A DNA stretch of 64,000 nt from Exiguobacterium sp. s122 (GTDB lineage: Bacteria > Bacillota > Bacilli > Exiguobacteriales > Exiguobacteriaceae): assembly GCF_018618475.1 (NCBI RefSeq), contig NZ_JACSMD010000001.1, positions 558,001-622,000 on the forward strand. The letters run 5' to 3'. The position numbers and the translations under genes are program-made. The notes below the pieces were generated by a model. It was not told the origin of the DNA. It saw only the letters and a program-made list of their open reading frames with translations, and did no database searches. Of the stretch, positions 48,915-57,334 are shown piece after piece; positions within the stretch are counted from its first letter, which is position 1; each line of letters begins with the position of its first letter.

Positions 48915-49667
48915 CTAATTGTTGAGAAGTCGTTCTAAGTGGTCTACAAAATTAGGGGAATCGATGTCATCATAGAAGATGTCTTCTGTATAACGCTCGA
49001 CCCCATCGATTGTGATTTGAAGTTTTATGGAGTGGAAGCGAATGTTACGGTCGTCCGCTTCCCACTTAAGGTCACGTAATAAATCCGCTACCTCTTCATA
49101 GGTGTACGATGTATTCCTCACATGAGCAAAGAGAATCCCGTATCGCGCCCCATAAAAAGAGAGCCCCGTCCCTTGGTCCATCTCTAGTTCGTCAAGATCT
49201 ATTTTGTTTACTTCGTCTTTATCTTCATCCCATTGTAAATACGGTAATTCGCTCATAAGTGAGATACGACCTGAGAAGACTAGCCGGAGAGCATCTTGCA
49301 CAGCTTGATCGTAAGCTTGTTGGATACGCCCGTATGTATTGAACTTTGAGACGACATCTTCTTCATAGCTGTCATCGATAATCTTACCGCTTCGTGTCAC
49401 CCTTACCGTAAAATCGGTGTCGACGCTCGTCTCTGAAGCCATTCTGACGTGATAGTTTGGGTCATAGAGCGACAAATACATAACGTCTGTCACATGGAGC
49501 GTTGAATCTGGATAAGTCTGGTGCACATAGTCTTTCGCTGCTTGAATGGCACGCTGTTCGGCTTTCTCACTTCCGTCAAACACATACCATGCCCACCACC
49601 CCATTAAGAAGACGCCAAGCATACCGAGTCCGGTCAAGACGTTGTGGATGGGTCGTTTATGCATCAT
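48915..49667 (-). CDS. YfjL-like membrane-anchored protein (paralogue 1)
   Basis: This 250-residue protein has a single N-terminal helix at about residues 8-29 (VLTGLGMLGVFLMGWWAWYV) and an extracellular domain. It shares the pattern of the next gene: KAEQRAIQAAKDYVHQTYP, then a strand with MASETSVDTDFTVRV, then GKIIDDSYEEDVVSKFNTYG. This fits YfjL-like domains of Bacillales, of unknown function. It starts directly after the upstream stop (TAAATG), with a weak site, so it is translated after its paralogue. Shared terminator at 48878. Confidence 0.65.
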   Translation of the reverse strand: MMHKRPIHNVLTGLGMLGVFLMGWWAWYVFDGSEKAEQRAIQAAKDYVHQTYPDSTLHVTDVMYLSLYDPNYHVRMASETSVDTDFTVRVTRSGKIIDDSYEEDVVSKFNTYGRIQQAYDQAVQDALRLVFSGRISLMSELPYLQWDEDKDEVNKIDLDELEMDQGTGLSFYGARYGILFAHVRNTSYTYEEVADLLRDLKWEADDRNIRFHSIKLQITIDGVERYTEDIFYDDIDSPNFVDHLERLLNN

Positions 49668-50414
49668 TTAGTTCATCTCTTTTCGTTCGTTATCATTTCG
49701 TTGCAGTTGTTCGGCCAACCCGTCTTCCTCGATGTCTTCCGCGTTGACGCGTCCAGAATAGAATGACTCGTTTCCGTCTTGAATCGAGATAAGGAGCGTC
49801 CGGAACGGCACGTCGGCCTCGTCGAGCACGCGTTTGACGTCACGCATCCGTTCACTCGCGTGCTGTGCGATCGCGTCTTCACCTTCAATCCAGATGAAGA
49901 GGGAACCGTGATCGCGTCCGATTTGTTTGATGTCGTACGGATGGTCGAGAATGAGCGTTGCCGGGTCGAGCGCCTCCTCGGCCGAACCTTCGCCTTCATA
50001 GACGGTCAACACGTTTTCATACAAATCGTGCTCGAACGGGAGCGAGCGCAGGGCTGTTTCCACGAGCGGGCGATATTCCGCATGCAGCCGATTGAACGTC
50101 ACCATCCCGGTGAAAACGTCATCGTAATAATCGTCGATAATCGCTCCATCCCCGTTTACGACCACATCAAACTGTGTGTCCTCGCTCACTTCTGATGCCA
50201 TCGTCACGACGTACGCACCGCTTCCCCAAATCTGTAGACCAGCGTGTACCGCTGACAGCTCGATATGTGGATACGTCGTCGCGACGTATTGTTCTGCCGC
50301 AGCGATCGCCCGCTGTTCATCTCGCGGGTCACCGAACAATGTGTGTGATAGGAGCGTGCCGACCCCGTACAGGATGAGCCCGGCTCCAATCAGCGTCCCT
50401 ATAAAACGACGCAT
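49668..50414 (-). CDS. YfjL-like membrane-anchored protein (paralogue 2)
   Basis: This 248-residue protein has an N-terminal helix at about residues 4-24 (FIGTLIGAGLILYGVGTLLS) and an extracellular part with EQRAIAAAEQYVATTYPHIE, MASEVSEDTQFDVVV and GAIIDDYYDDVFTGMVTFN, clearly paralogous to the downstream gene. The start at 50414 follows GTGAGGAAGTGG. Longer in-frame reading on the 5' side crosses the comFA promoter region and is not supported. The two genes form one unit, opposite to comFA. Function unknown. Confidence 0.65.
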   Translation of the reverse strand: MRRFIGTLIGAGLILYGVGTLLSHTLFGDPRDEQRAIAAAEQYVATTYPHIELSAVHAGLQIWGSGAYVVTMASEVSEDTQFDVVVNGDGAIIDDYYDDVFTGMVTFNRLHAEYRPLVETALRSLPFEHDLYENVLTVYEGEGSAEEALDPATLILDHPYDIKQIGRDHGSLFIWIEGEDAIAQHASERMRDVKRVLDEADVPFRTLLISIQDGNESFYSGRVNAEDIEEDGLAEQLQRNDNERKEMN

Positions 50415-50579
50415 CCATACCACTTCCTCACTAAAATAGTCGGTTTCTTCCATCATCGTAAGGTATTCTTTGTGTGAACACATCCGCCTTAAGAACGAAA
50501 CGTTTGAGAAAACCACGATTATATTGTGTCGTTTCATGCCCTTTCGTTTGGTAGCGTCGATATAAAAAGGACTGATTTC

Positions 50580-51728
50580 ATGGGACAACTCGTCATCCAT
50601 CCTAACGGGCAACGTGCCATCCGCTTCGGCATATGCCAGCGCTGCTTGAGCACCGACGTCCGAACCTTCACGTGTCTACATGGCAGTTGTCGCTATTGCC
50701 GCAACTGTCTCCATCTCGGTCGGGTGTGCCGCTGTGACTTCTTGCAAGAAATCGACGTCACGACACCGGTCGAGCCGACCGAGCTCGTCATGCCATTTGC
50801 GTTAAGTGACGGCCAACAACATGTGAGTAGACAGCTCCTGAAGTGGTGGGAGACGAAAACGTCCGGCCTCGTCCACGCCGTCTGCGGGTCCGGCAAGACG
50901 GAGATGGTCCCGGTCATCGAACGCGTCGTAAACGTTGGGAAGCGCGTCCTCATCGTCTCGCCGCGACGGGACGTTGCCGTCGAATGGGCCGACCGACTTG
51001 AGCGTGCCTTCTCCGTCCCGATCACACGACGCTACGGGGGTGGGGAGAAAGAAACGGTCAGCATGATCACCGTCGCGACGGCACCGCTCTTATTGAATTT
51101 AAAACACGTCTTCGACTACGTGCTCGTCGACGAGTCAGACGCGTTCCCGTTTGCATTTGACATGGCACTCTGGTGGACGATTCGACGCGCCGGGAAGGAC
51201 GTGTTCCTGTTTGTGACGGCGACACCGACCGTCTGGCAGCGCCAGTTCGCGACGGTCCACTTGTCACGCCGCTATCACGGGCACGACTTGCCCGTCCCGA
51301 CGCTCGTCAAACAGACGGATGAGGCGATCATCGCGTTTTGCCAGAGGGAGACGCCACGGATCTTGTTCGTCCCGACGAAGGCCGACCTCGTCCGCTACGG
51401 GGAACGATTGACTGACGCTGGCTTCACGGTCCGTACGGTCTCGGCCGATACAGACGAGCGGATGGACACGCTCGAGTGGCTCGCTGCAACGAAAGGAATC
51501 GTACTCGCGACGTCGATTTGGGAGCGGGGCATGACGGTACGCGGGGTCGACGTCGCTGTGATTGAGAGTGAACACGTGCTCTTCACCTCGCGCGGTCTCA
51601 TCCAGATGGCCGGGCGTGCCGGTCGAAAACCAGATGCACCGACCGGGGACGTCGTCTTCTTCTACAACGAGCGGACGTGGCGTCAAGACCGCGCTATCCG
51701 AGATATCGAACAGGCGAATCGCCGATGA
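50580..51728 (+). CDS. comFA: Competence helicase ComFA
   Basis: This 382-residue superfamily 2 ATPase drives DNA uptake during transformation. An N-terminal zinc region has eight cysteines at 19, 22, 32, 37, 40, 43, 50 and 52 (CRYCRNCLHLGRVCRC). It is followed by Walker A CGSGKTEM (G103-T107), VLVDESDAFPFA, FVTATPTVWQR and motif VI QMAGRAGRKPDAP. The start is ATG 50580 after AAAAAGGACTGATTTC; an in-frame ATG 54 bases upstream has no site. Its stop overlaps comFC (ATGA). It begins a competence-flagellar run. Confidence 0.92.
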   Translation: MGQLVIHPNGQRAIRFGICQRCLSTDVRTFTCLHGSCRYCRNCLHLGRVCRCDFLQEIDVTTPVEPTELVMPFALSDGQQHVSRQLLKWWETKTSGLVHAVCGSGKTEMVPVIERVVNVGKRVLIVSPRRDVAVEWADRLERAFSVPITRRYGGGEKETVSMITVATAPLLLNLKHVFDYVLVDESDAFPFAFDMALWWTIRRAGKDVFLFVTATPTVWQRQFATVHLSRRYHGHDLPVPTLVKQTDEAIIAFCQRETPRILFVPTKADLVRYGERLTDAGFTVRTVSADTDERMDTLEWLAATKGIVLATSIWERGMTVRGVDVAVIESEHVLFTSRGLIQMAGRAGRKPDAPTGDVVFFYNERTWRQDRAIRDIEQANRR

Positions 51729-52393
51729 ATTGCCTAGTTTGCCGGAAACCGCTCCACGTCAAATGGACCCCATCGACGTTATTGAAACGCGACTGGGTCT
51801 GCCCTGACTGTGACACGATGTTGACCATGCTCGAACCAGGCTGTCCCCGGTGTGGGCATCCGACCGAGGATGGGAAGACGTGCCCGGACTGTATCCGTTG
51901 GCTTGCCCTCGGACTCGATTTGACCGTACGTTCGCTTTACGTCTATGACGAGGCCGGGGCGAACTGGCTCCACCGGTACAAGTTCGGTGGGGATGTCGCG
52001 CTTGTTGAACACGCGCGACCGAGCCTACGGGCATGTCGCGAACCGGGTGTTGTCTATGTCCCGATTCCGCTCGGGCATGAGCGTTTGAAGACGCGACGGT
52101 TCAATCAGGCGGAGCTCCTTGCGCGCGCCATCGGACCAACGAGACTGTTGCTTCAAAAAACAGAGGTTTTGAGTCAACGGGAACTAGGGAAAGGAGAAAG
52201 GCGGCACCGTCAAAATCCGTTCGCTATACAAACTGAAGTCCGATGTGAGAAAATTGTTCTCGTTGACGACGTCTATACGACGGGCACGACGCTTCATCAG
52301 GCGGCACTCACGTTGAAACATGCGGGCTACCGAGAAGTTTCTGCCGTTTGCTTGTTCCGGGCGCTAAACAAATCAAAAACGCGTCCGATATAA
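51725..52393 (+). CDS. comFC: Competence protein ComFC
   Basis: This 222-residue protein has N-terminal CxxC pairs (C3/C6, C25/C28, C39/C42, C51/C54) and a phosphoribosyltransferase-type domain with KTRRFNQAELLARAI and the PRPP-loop KIVLVDDVYTTGTT. It is needed for transformation with ComFA. Length fits the family. It overlaps comFA by four bases. The B. subtilis comFB gene between them is absent here. Confidence 0.92.
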   Translation: MNCLVCRKPLHVKWTPSTLLKRDWVCPDCDTMLTMLEPGCPRCGHPTEDGKTCPDCIRWLALGLDLTVRSLYVYDEAGANWLHRYKFGGDVALVEHARPSLRACREPGVVYVPIPLGHERLKTRRFNQAELLARAIGPTRLLLQKTEVLSQRELGKGERRHRQNPFAIQTEVRCEKIVLVDDVYTTGTTLHQAALTLKHAGYREVSAVCLFRALNKSKTRPI

Positions 52394-52412
52394 AAGGCAG
52401 AGGTGAAGGACA

Positions 52413-52796
52413 ATGGAAGCTACAACGTGTCAAAAGTGCGGACGCCTGTTCATGAAACAAGGGCGCTCGCCATACTGCCCGTCCTGCGGGGAGGTCGACT
52501 TTCAAAACTTCTTGAAAGTGCGCGACTTCATCCGTGAACCAGCTAACAGACAAACAACCATTGGGGCTCTCGTTGAAGCGACAGGAGTTTCCGAACTTGA
52601 CATCACGCGATATATCCATGAAGGACGCTTGATCATCAAGGACAACCCGGCACTTGCCATTAGCTGTGTCCGATGCGGCAAACCGACGAACGAAGGAAAA
52701 GTTTGTTCGAGTTGCCAAACCGACATGCAGCAAGAATTACAAAACTTACAACAAAGTATCACGAAACCAAGCGCCCGCGCTTATCGTTTGGACTAA
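52413..52796 (+). CDS. yvyF: Flagellar operon protein YvyF
   Basis: This 127-residue protein has an N-terminal zinc ribbon (CQKCGRLF then YCPSC) and a C-terminal one (CVRCGKPTNEGKVCSSC). Between them lies a MerR-like helix segment, GALVEATGVSELDITRYIHE. This is the TIGR03826-type protein next to flgM in Bacillales; the role is not settled. The site AGAGGTGAAGGAC precedes the ATG. Confidence 0.88.
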   Translation: MEATTCQKCGRLFMKQGRSPYCPSCGEVDFQNFLKVRDFIREPANRQTTIGALVEATGVSELDITRYIHEGRLIIKDNPALAISCVRCGKPTNEGKVCSSCQTDMQQELQNLQQSITKPSARAYRLD

Positions 52797-52818
52797 CATC
52801 AAGATAGGGGGGATACGC

Positions 52819-53070
52819 ATGCGCATCGATTCTGCTAAGTGGGTACATTTGCCACACACGTACGAGAAGAAAACGCAAGCCGAGACGAAGCCCGAGTCAA
52901 CACGCCAAACGGACCGACTATCGATATCGGCAGAAGCTCGCGCCCGGTTTGATGAACCGGTAAAACATCCGGAACGTCTTGAAAAAATCAACGCCTTGAA
53001 GGCTGAGATTAATGCAGGGACGTATACACGGGACGCGCGCGAAATCGCCAAACGCTTTCTACAAGGATGA
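52819..53070 (+). CDS. flgM: Anti-sigma-D factor FlgM
   Basis: This 83-residue protein matches the FlgM C-terminal sigma-binding half: RLSISAEARARF, then LEKINALKAEINAGTY and DAREIAKRFL. FlgM holds sigma-D inactive until the hook is complete. ATG 52819 follows AGATAGGGGGGATACGC; an in-frame reading into yvyF was rejected. It lies 22 bases after yvyF and upstream of the flgN-flgK-flgL genes, as in B. subtilis. A terminator-like hairpin follows. Confidence 0.88.
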   Translation: MRIDSAKWVHLPHTYEKKTQAETKPESTRQTDRLSISAEARARFDEPVKHPERLEKINALKAEINAGTYTRDAREIAKRFLQG

Positions 53071-53119
53071 ATGGAAGCGAGGTCTGTTTGAGGCCTTCGC
53101 ACGGATAACACGGCACGGA

Positions 53120-53160
53120 AGCTGACTAGAGGGGACCCCTTTTTAGTCAGCTCTTTTTTT
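53120..53160 (+). terminator. Terminator between flgM and flgN
   Basis: AGCTGACTA (53120-53128) pairs with TAGTCAGCT (53144-53152). An inner GGGG...CCCT stem is also possible. A T run of eight follows. It ends 18 bases before flgN. Confidence 0.85.
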
Positions 53161-53177
53161 GGAAAAAGGAGAGACAC

Positions 53178-53534
53178 ATGCTCACATTACATACCCGGCT
53201 ACTCGAACTCGCTTATGAAAAAGAACAGTTGTTAATTAAAGGCGATATGGCTGCCTTTACGGTACTCGTCAAAGAAGAAGCAAAACTCGTCCGCCAAATT
53301 TCACAAAAAGAAGCAGAACGACTTCAAGGTTTACTCGTTTTGGACGATGAAGAGAAAGAAGCACTCAGACCGGTCCTGTTCGAATTAAAACGGCAGAACG
53401 AGTCAAACGCCGCGTTACTCGAACAGTCGCTCAACTATATCAATTGGCATCTCGATATGCTCATGCCAGATGCAGACGATTTCACTTACGGCCAACAAGC
53501 GTTTGAAACACGTTCGTTCAGCCGCGACGTATAA
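53178..53534 (+). CDS. flgN: Flagellar chaperone FlgN
   Basis: This 118-residue helical protein matches FlgN/YvyG: LTLHTRLLELAYEKEQLLIK, then VRQISQKEAERLQGL and ALLEQSLNYINWHLDML. It escorts the hook-junction proteins FlgK and FlgL to export. The start follows AAAAAGGAGAGACAC, 18 bases after the terminator. flgK follows 13 bases on. Confidence 0.88.
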   Translation: MLTLHTRLLELAYEKEQLLIKGDMAAFTVLVKEEAKLVRQISQKEAERLQGLLVLDDEEKEALRPVLFELKRQNESNAALLEQSLNYINWHLDMLMPDADDFTYGQQAFETRSFSRDV

Positions 53535-53546
53535 GGGGGAAGATTG

Positions 53547-55037
53547 ATGGGTTCAACATTTATGGGATTAGAGACGGCAAGACGAAGCCTCTCGACACAC
53601 CAGTGGGCGCTCCAGGCGACCGGTAACAACGTCGCCAACGCGTCTAACCCAGGCTATTCACGCCAACGATTAACAATGGGGATGACCGAACAGTTGTCGG
53701 TTTCCTTCGGAGGAACGAAAGCTGGGCAGTTCGGAACCGGTGTCCGCGGCGAGACGCTCGCCCGAATTCGCGATTTGATGATTGACCAGCAATACCGCGA
53801 CGAGTCAGTTAAAAATGCCTTCTATGCGACGAAGCAAGCTGCCTTCGGCCGGATGGAAGATATCATCAACGAGCCGTCAGAGAACGGTCTAGCCAAATCA
53901 CTCGATCTGTTCTGGGCGTCATTGCAAGACTTATCGGTCAACCCGGACGATACGGGGGCGCGTAGCGTCGTGCGGCAACGAGCGATGACGCTCACGGAGA
54001 CGTTCAACTACATGTCTTCGTCGCTCTCAAAAGTTCAAGATGATTTAAAATCTGAAGCGGACGTTGTCGTAAAGAAAATCAATGACCTCATGACAAAGAT
54101 TGCAAACGTCAACCGTCAAATCGGGGACTCGGAACCGCTCGGCGTGTTACCGAATGAACTATATGATGAGCGTGACCGCTACATGGACGAACTCGCTCAA
54201 TACATCGACTTCAAACGCGTCCCGGTCGACTACTTGAACGGCGAGACACGCGGGAACTCGCAACGCGTCGCTGAAGGCCGAATCGACATCCGTGTCACCA
54301 TCAATGGACAGGATGTAACGCTCGTCGACGGCATCACGGGCGGAATCGGCAAGTTCGACAACTTGACGATGACAGACGCGGCTGGTGTCTCGACAAACTT
54401 GACGCACGCCGACATGCCGAACGGGAAGTGGAAAGCGCTCGTTGAAATGTATGGGTCAGCCACTGGGCCGGAAGGAATCGATGGAGCCTTCACGACGATG
54501 CTCAAAGATTTGGACGAGATGGCGAAACAATTCGCCACCGCTTTCAACGCGCTACACGGACAACATAAAGACGCCAAAGGTGCGGACGGAACGAGCGACT
54601 TCTTCGCAAACGTTGACAGTGCCGCGACGATTAAAGTGAGCGACGCCATCATGAAAAACCTCGATTTGATTGCCACGTCTAAAGACGGCAACATCGGAGA
54701 CGGCAGCGGGGCGCTCGCGCTCGCGAACTTGAAATCACAAGCGCTCTCTTTCAACGGTTCGGTCACGACCGACACGTCGATTGGTAAGTACTATCAAAAC
54801 GTGATTGGCAACATGGCCGTCGCAGCCGACCAAAGCGGTCGTCTCGCTTCGAGCACGTTCGCCCTTATGGCGAGCTCGGACCAGCGCCGCATGTCGGTGA
54901 GCGCAGTGTCGCTCGACGAAGAGATGACGATGATGATCCAGTACCAGCACGCTTACAACGCGGCGGCGCGGAACATAACGGCCGTCGACGAGATGCTCGA
55001 CAAAATTATCAACGGCATGGGAATCGTAGGGAGGTAA
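53547..55037 (+). CDS. flgK: Flagellar hook-associated protein 1 (FlgK)
   Basis: This 496-residue hook-filament junction protein has the N-terminal hallmark STFMGLETARRSLSTHQWAL and NNVANASNPGYSRQR of the flagellar rod/hook family, and the C-terminal SLDEEMTMMIQYQHAYNAAA segment. The middle is variable. ATG 53547 follows AGGGGGAAGATTG. Length is within the normal range. flgL follows six bases on. Confidence 0.95.
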   Translation: MGSTFMGLETARRSLSTHQWALQATGNNVANASNPGYSRQRLTMGMTEQLSVSFGGTKAGQFGTGVRGETLARIRDLMIDQQYRDESVKNAFYATKQAAFGRMEDIINEPSENGLAKSLDLFWASLQDLSVNPDDTGARSVVRQRAMTLTETFNYMSSSLSKVQDDLKSEADVVVKKINDLMTKIANVNRQIGDSEPLGVLPNELYDERDRYMDELAQYIDFKRVPVDYLNGETRGNSQRVAEGRIDIRVTINGQDVTLVDGITGGIGKFDNLTMTDAAGVSTNLTHADMPNGKWKALVEMYGSATGPEGIDGAFTTMLKDLDEMAKQFATAFNALHGQHKDAKGADGTSDFFANVDSAATIKVSDAIMKNLDLIATSKDGNIGDGSGALALANLKSQALSFNGSVTTDTSIGKYYQNVIGNMAVAADQSGRLASSTFALMASSDQRRMSVSAVSLDEEMTMMIQYQHAYNAAARNITAVDEMLDKIINGMGIVGR

Positions 55038-55043
55038 TGACTG

Positions 55044-55973
55044 ATGCGTGTCACACAGACGATGCTCACACAAACGAACTTAAAGCACTTATCGTCGAGC
55101 TATAATACGCTCGCGAAAGTACAAGAACAACTAATCAGCGGGAAACGGATTCAACGTGCCTCGGAGGACCCGGTCGTCGCGATGCAAGGCATCCGTTACC
55201 GGACCGAGGTGCGCGAGGTCGACCAGTTCCGCCGTAACGTCAGCGAAGCGACGAGCTGGATGGATTTGACCGACTCGACATTGAATGAAGTCACGGAAGC
55301 TGTCAAACGAATTCGTGAACTGACGACGCAGGCGGCGAACGACACGTACGAGTCGTCGCAACGCGCCATTATCAAAAGTGAGATTGACCAACTCGTCGAA
55401 CATATCGGGTCGCTCGCAAATTCAAAAGCAGGCGAGAAATACATCTATAACGGAACGAAGACGGACCAGCCACTCATCGACATGACGGCGCTGAAGGCGT
55501 TCCTCACTGATCCGGCCGCAGACGTCGATTCCATCTATACAGGCGGAGTACCGACGGACAGCGGGAAGATTGCTTTTGAAGTTTCGAAAGGCATCACGAT
55601 GCAAGTGAATATGCAGCCGGAGACGGTGTTTGGTCGGGAATTGTTTGAAGGTCTCCGAAACTTGAGTCTATTACTCGGCGATGAGACGACGGGCGGGGCC
55701 GACTTGTCGGCACAGCTCGCGACGCTCGACACGCTCGGACAGAGTTTGATTACGGAACGGGCCGAACTCGGCGCCCGTGCCAACCGGTTGGAGCTCGTCG
55801 ACAATCGTCTACAAGATCACGAGATCATCGCGAAGACAATCATGTCGGACAACGAAGACATCGATATCGAGCGTGTCATCATGGAGCTTAAATCCCATGA
55901 AACGGTGCACCGCGCCGCGCTCTCGGCCGGCGCCCGCATCATCCAGCCGACGCTCCTTGATTTCCTTCGGTAA
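55044..55973 (+). CDS. flgL: Flagellar hook-associated protein 3 (FlgL)
   Basis: This 309-residue protein has a flagellin-like N-terminus (MRVTQTMLTQTNLKHLSSSY, then EQLISGKRIQRASEDPVVAM) and C-terminus (AELGARANRLELVDNRLQDH). It joins hook and filament, placed directly after flgK as usual. The site AGGGAGGTAATGACTG precedes the ATG. yviE follows six bases on. Confidence 0.95.
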   Translation: MRVTQTMLTQTNLKHLSSSYNTLAKVQEQLISGKRIQRASEDPVVAMQGIRYRTEVREVDQFRRNVSEATSWMDLTDSTLNEVTEAVKRIRELTTQAANDTYESSQRAIIKSEIDQLVEHIGSLANSKAGEKYIYNGTKTDQPLIDMTALKAFLTDPAADVDSIYTGGVPTDSGKIAFEVSKGITMQVNMQPETVFGRELFEGLRNLSLLLGDETTGGADLSAQLATLDTLGQSLITERAELGARANRLELVDNRLQDHEIIAKTIMSDNEDIDIERVIMELKSHETVHRAALSAGARIIQPTLLDFLR

Positions 55974-55979
55974 CGGCGA

Positions 55980-56555
55980 ATGAATCTCGCGAAGCTTGAG
56001 ATGCGGCAGACACATGCCGCCATCCAAATGACATCGAATCGTCCCGTTCTTGAGATGCGCCAAGGCCGGGCCGAACTTTCGATGACGCAAGGGAAAGTTG
56101 AGATGACGCAACGGACGACGCCTGGGACGCTCGAAGTTGACTCGTCGGTCGCCCGGAGCGAGAGCAACTTGAAAGGCGCCCTCGAACTTGGTCGTCATTT
56201 CGGGGCACTTGGTGAACAAGGTGCCCGTGAGGCGACGAGCATGGCCTCCCGCGAAGGCGACCAGCTCATGCGCATCGAGAACGGCAACCCGATTCCCCAG
56301 ATTGCTGCCAGTAAAGTAAACGAACCGTATCCAGTCGTCGATCTCGATTTCATGCCGAAGTCAATTGACCGCGTCAAGTTGACGTATACGCCGGCGGACG
56401 TCAAAATCGAATGGAACGTGACACCGGCACAGATAGATGTATCGCTCACCCCGACCGATATCTCGTTCACGCCTTGGACGACGGACATCTCACTCCGTCA
56501 ACAGGCATCACTTGAGATATGGCCGGTCGGAGGCATATATGATGAGACGCGTTGA
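55980..56555 (+). CDS. yviE: DUF6470 protein YviE
   Basis: This 191-residue protein fits the YviE family found between flgL and fliW in Bacillales: short repeats at the start (LEMRQTHAAIQM, LEMRQGRAELSM) and IEWNVTPAQIDVSLTP near the end. Function unknown. Start after TTCGGTAACGGCGA is weak, so translational coupling to flgL is likely. fliW follows 15 bases on. Confidence 0.8.
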   Translation: MNLAKLEMRQTHAAIQMTSNRPVLEMRQGRAELSMTQGKVEMTQRTTPGTLEVDSSVARSESNLKGALELGRHFGALGEQGAREATSMASREGDQLMRIENGNPIPQIAASKVNEPYPVVDLDFMPKSIDRVKLTYTPADVKIEWNVTPAQIDVSLTPTDISFTPWTTDISLRQQASLEIWPVGGIYDETR

Positions 56556-56570
56556 AAGTGAGGAAGATCC

Positions 56571-57008
56571 ATGTTCATTGAGACAGATTATTTTGGCAAG
56601 ATCGAAGTGAAAGAAGAAGAGACAATCTCGTTCGTCAGCGAGATTCCGGGCTTCCCAGAGTCGAAGACGTTTGCCCTGATTCCGTATGGCGACGACCTTC
56701 CATTTTGGTCGCTCCAGTCACTCGAAGACGCTGCATGTGCCTTCGTCGTAACGAACCCGTTCTGGCATAAGCCGGACTATGCGTTCGAATTGACGGACGG
56801 GGCGAAAGACCAGCTCGGCATCGACGAGGCAGAACACGTCTCCGTCTACACAATTGTTACGCTCCGCGAACCGTTCGAGGCGTCGACGCTCAATTTGAAG
56901 GCTCCAATTGTCATCGAGACGAACGAGCGCCGCGGCAAGCAAGTTATCTTAGATGACGCCTACCCGGCCCGTTTCCCGCTCGGCGGACAGAAAAGCGAGG
57001 TGCGCTGA
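56571..57008 (+). CDS. fliW: Flagellar assembly factor FliW
   Basis: This 145-residue protein matches Fli[41 protein letters not shown], then [20 protein letters not shown]. It binds flagellin or CsrA, releasing hag translation from CsrA repression. The site AGTGAGGAAGATCC precedes the ATG. Its stop overlaps the csrA start by one base (TGATG). Confidence 0.93.
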   Translation: MFIETDYFGKIEVKEEETISFVSEIPGFPESKTFALIPYGDDLPFWSLQSLEDAACAFVVTNPFWHKPDYAFELTDGAKDQLGIDEAEHVSVYTIVTLREPFEASTLNLKAPIVIETNERRGKQVILDDAYPARFPLGGQKSEVR

Positions 57009-57235
57009 TGCTCGTATTGAAACGAAAACAAGGTGAGGCGATTCATATCGGCGACGACGTGACACTTACGGTGCTTGCGATCGAGGGCGACCAAGTGAAA
57101 CTCGGCATCGACGCGCCGCGCCATATTGACATCCATCGCCATGAGGTGTACGTCCAGATGCAGGCTGAGAACGAGTCGGCTCGGGACAGTGCCAACTTAA
57201 TGAGACAAATGATACAAAACAAGTCGGAAGCATAA
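57008..57235 (+). CDS. csrA: Carbon storage regulator CsrA
   Basis: This 75-residue RNA-binding regulator has the fixed N-terminal [20 protein letters not shown] and the conserved C-terminal positions [16 protein letters not shown]. CsrA represses hag mRNA translation in B. subtilis; FliW counters it. The flagellin gene hag that usually follows is not in the rest of this window. Overlaps fliW; terminator at its end. Confidence 0.95.
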   Translation: MLVLKRKQGEAIHIGDDVTLTVLAIEGDQVKLGIDAPRHIDIHRHEVYVQMQAENESARDSANLMRQMIQNKSEA

Positions 57236-57250
57236 GCTTTCGGCTTTTTT
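57221..57250 (+). terminator. Terminator overlapping the csrA stop
   Basis: AAGTCGGAAGC (57221-57231) pairs with GCTTTCGGCTT (57236-57246) with two G-U pairs, followed by TTTT. The stop codon is inside the loop side. Confidence 0.65.
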
Positions 57251-57334
57251 CGTGAGGAAAGCGGATTATCGGATGACAGGTGCGTTGTCATTGCGTTACG
57301 ATGGATGGGAATTTCGGGGAAGGAGTGCAGTTGT

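Noticed and set aside
50553-50566. Sigma-D promoter before comFA (GTCGATAT)
   Set aside because: The -10 resembles GCCGATAT, but no TAAA lies at the right distance and transcription would begin at the ribosome site.
50430-50580. ComK box (AAAA-N5-TTTT pair) before comFA
   Set aside because: Only imperfect single copies such as AAAATAGTCGGTTT are present, with no second box at a suitable distance.
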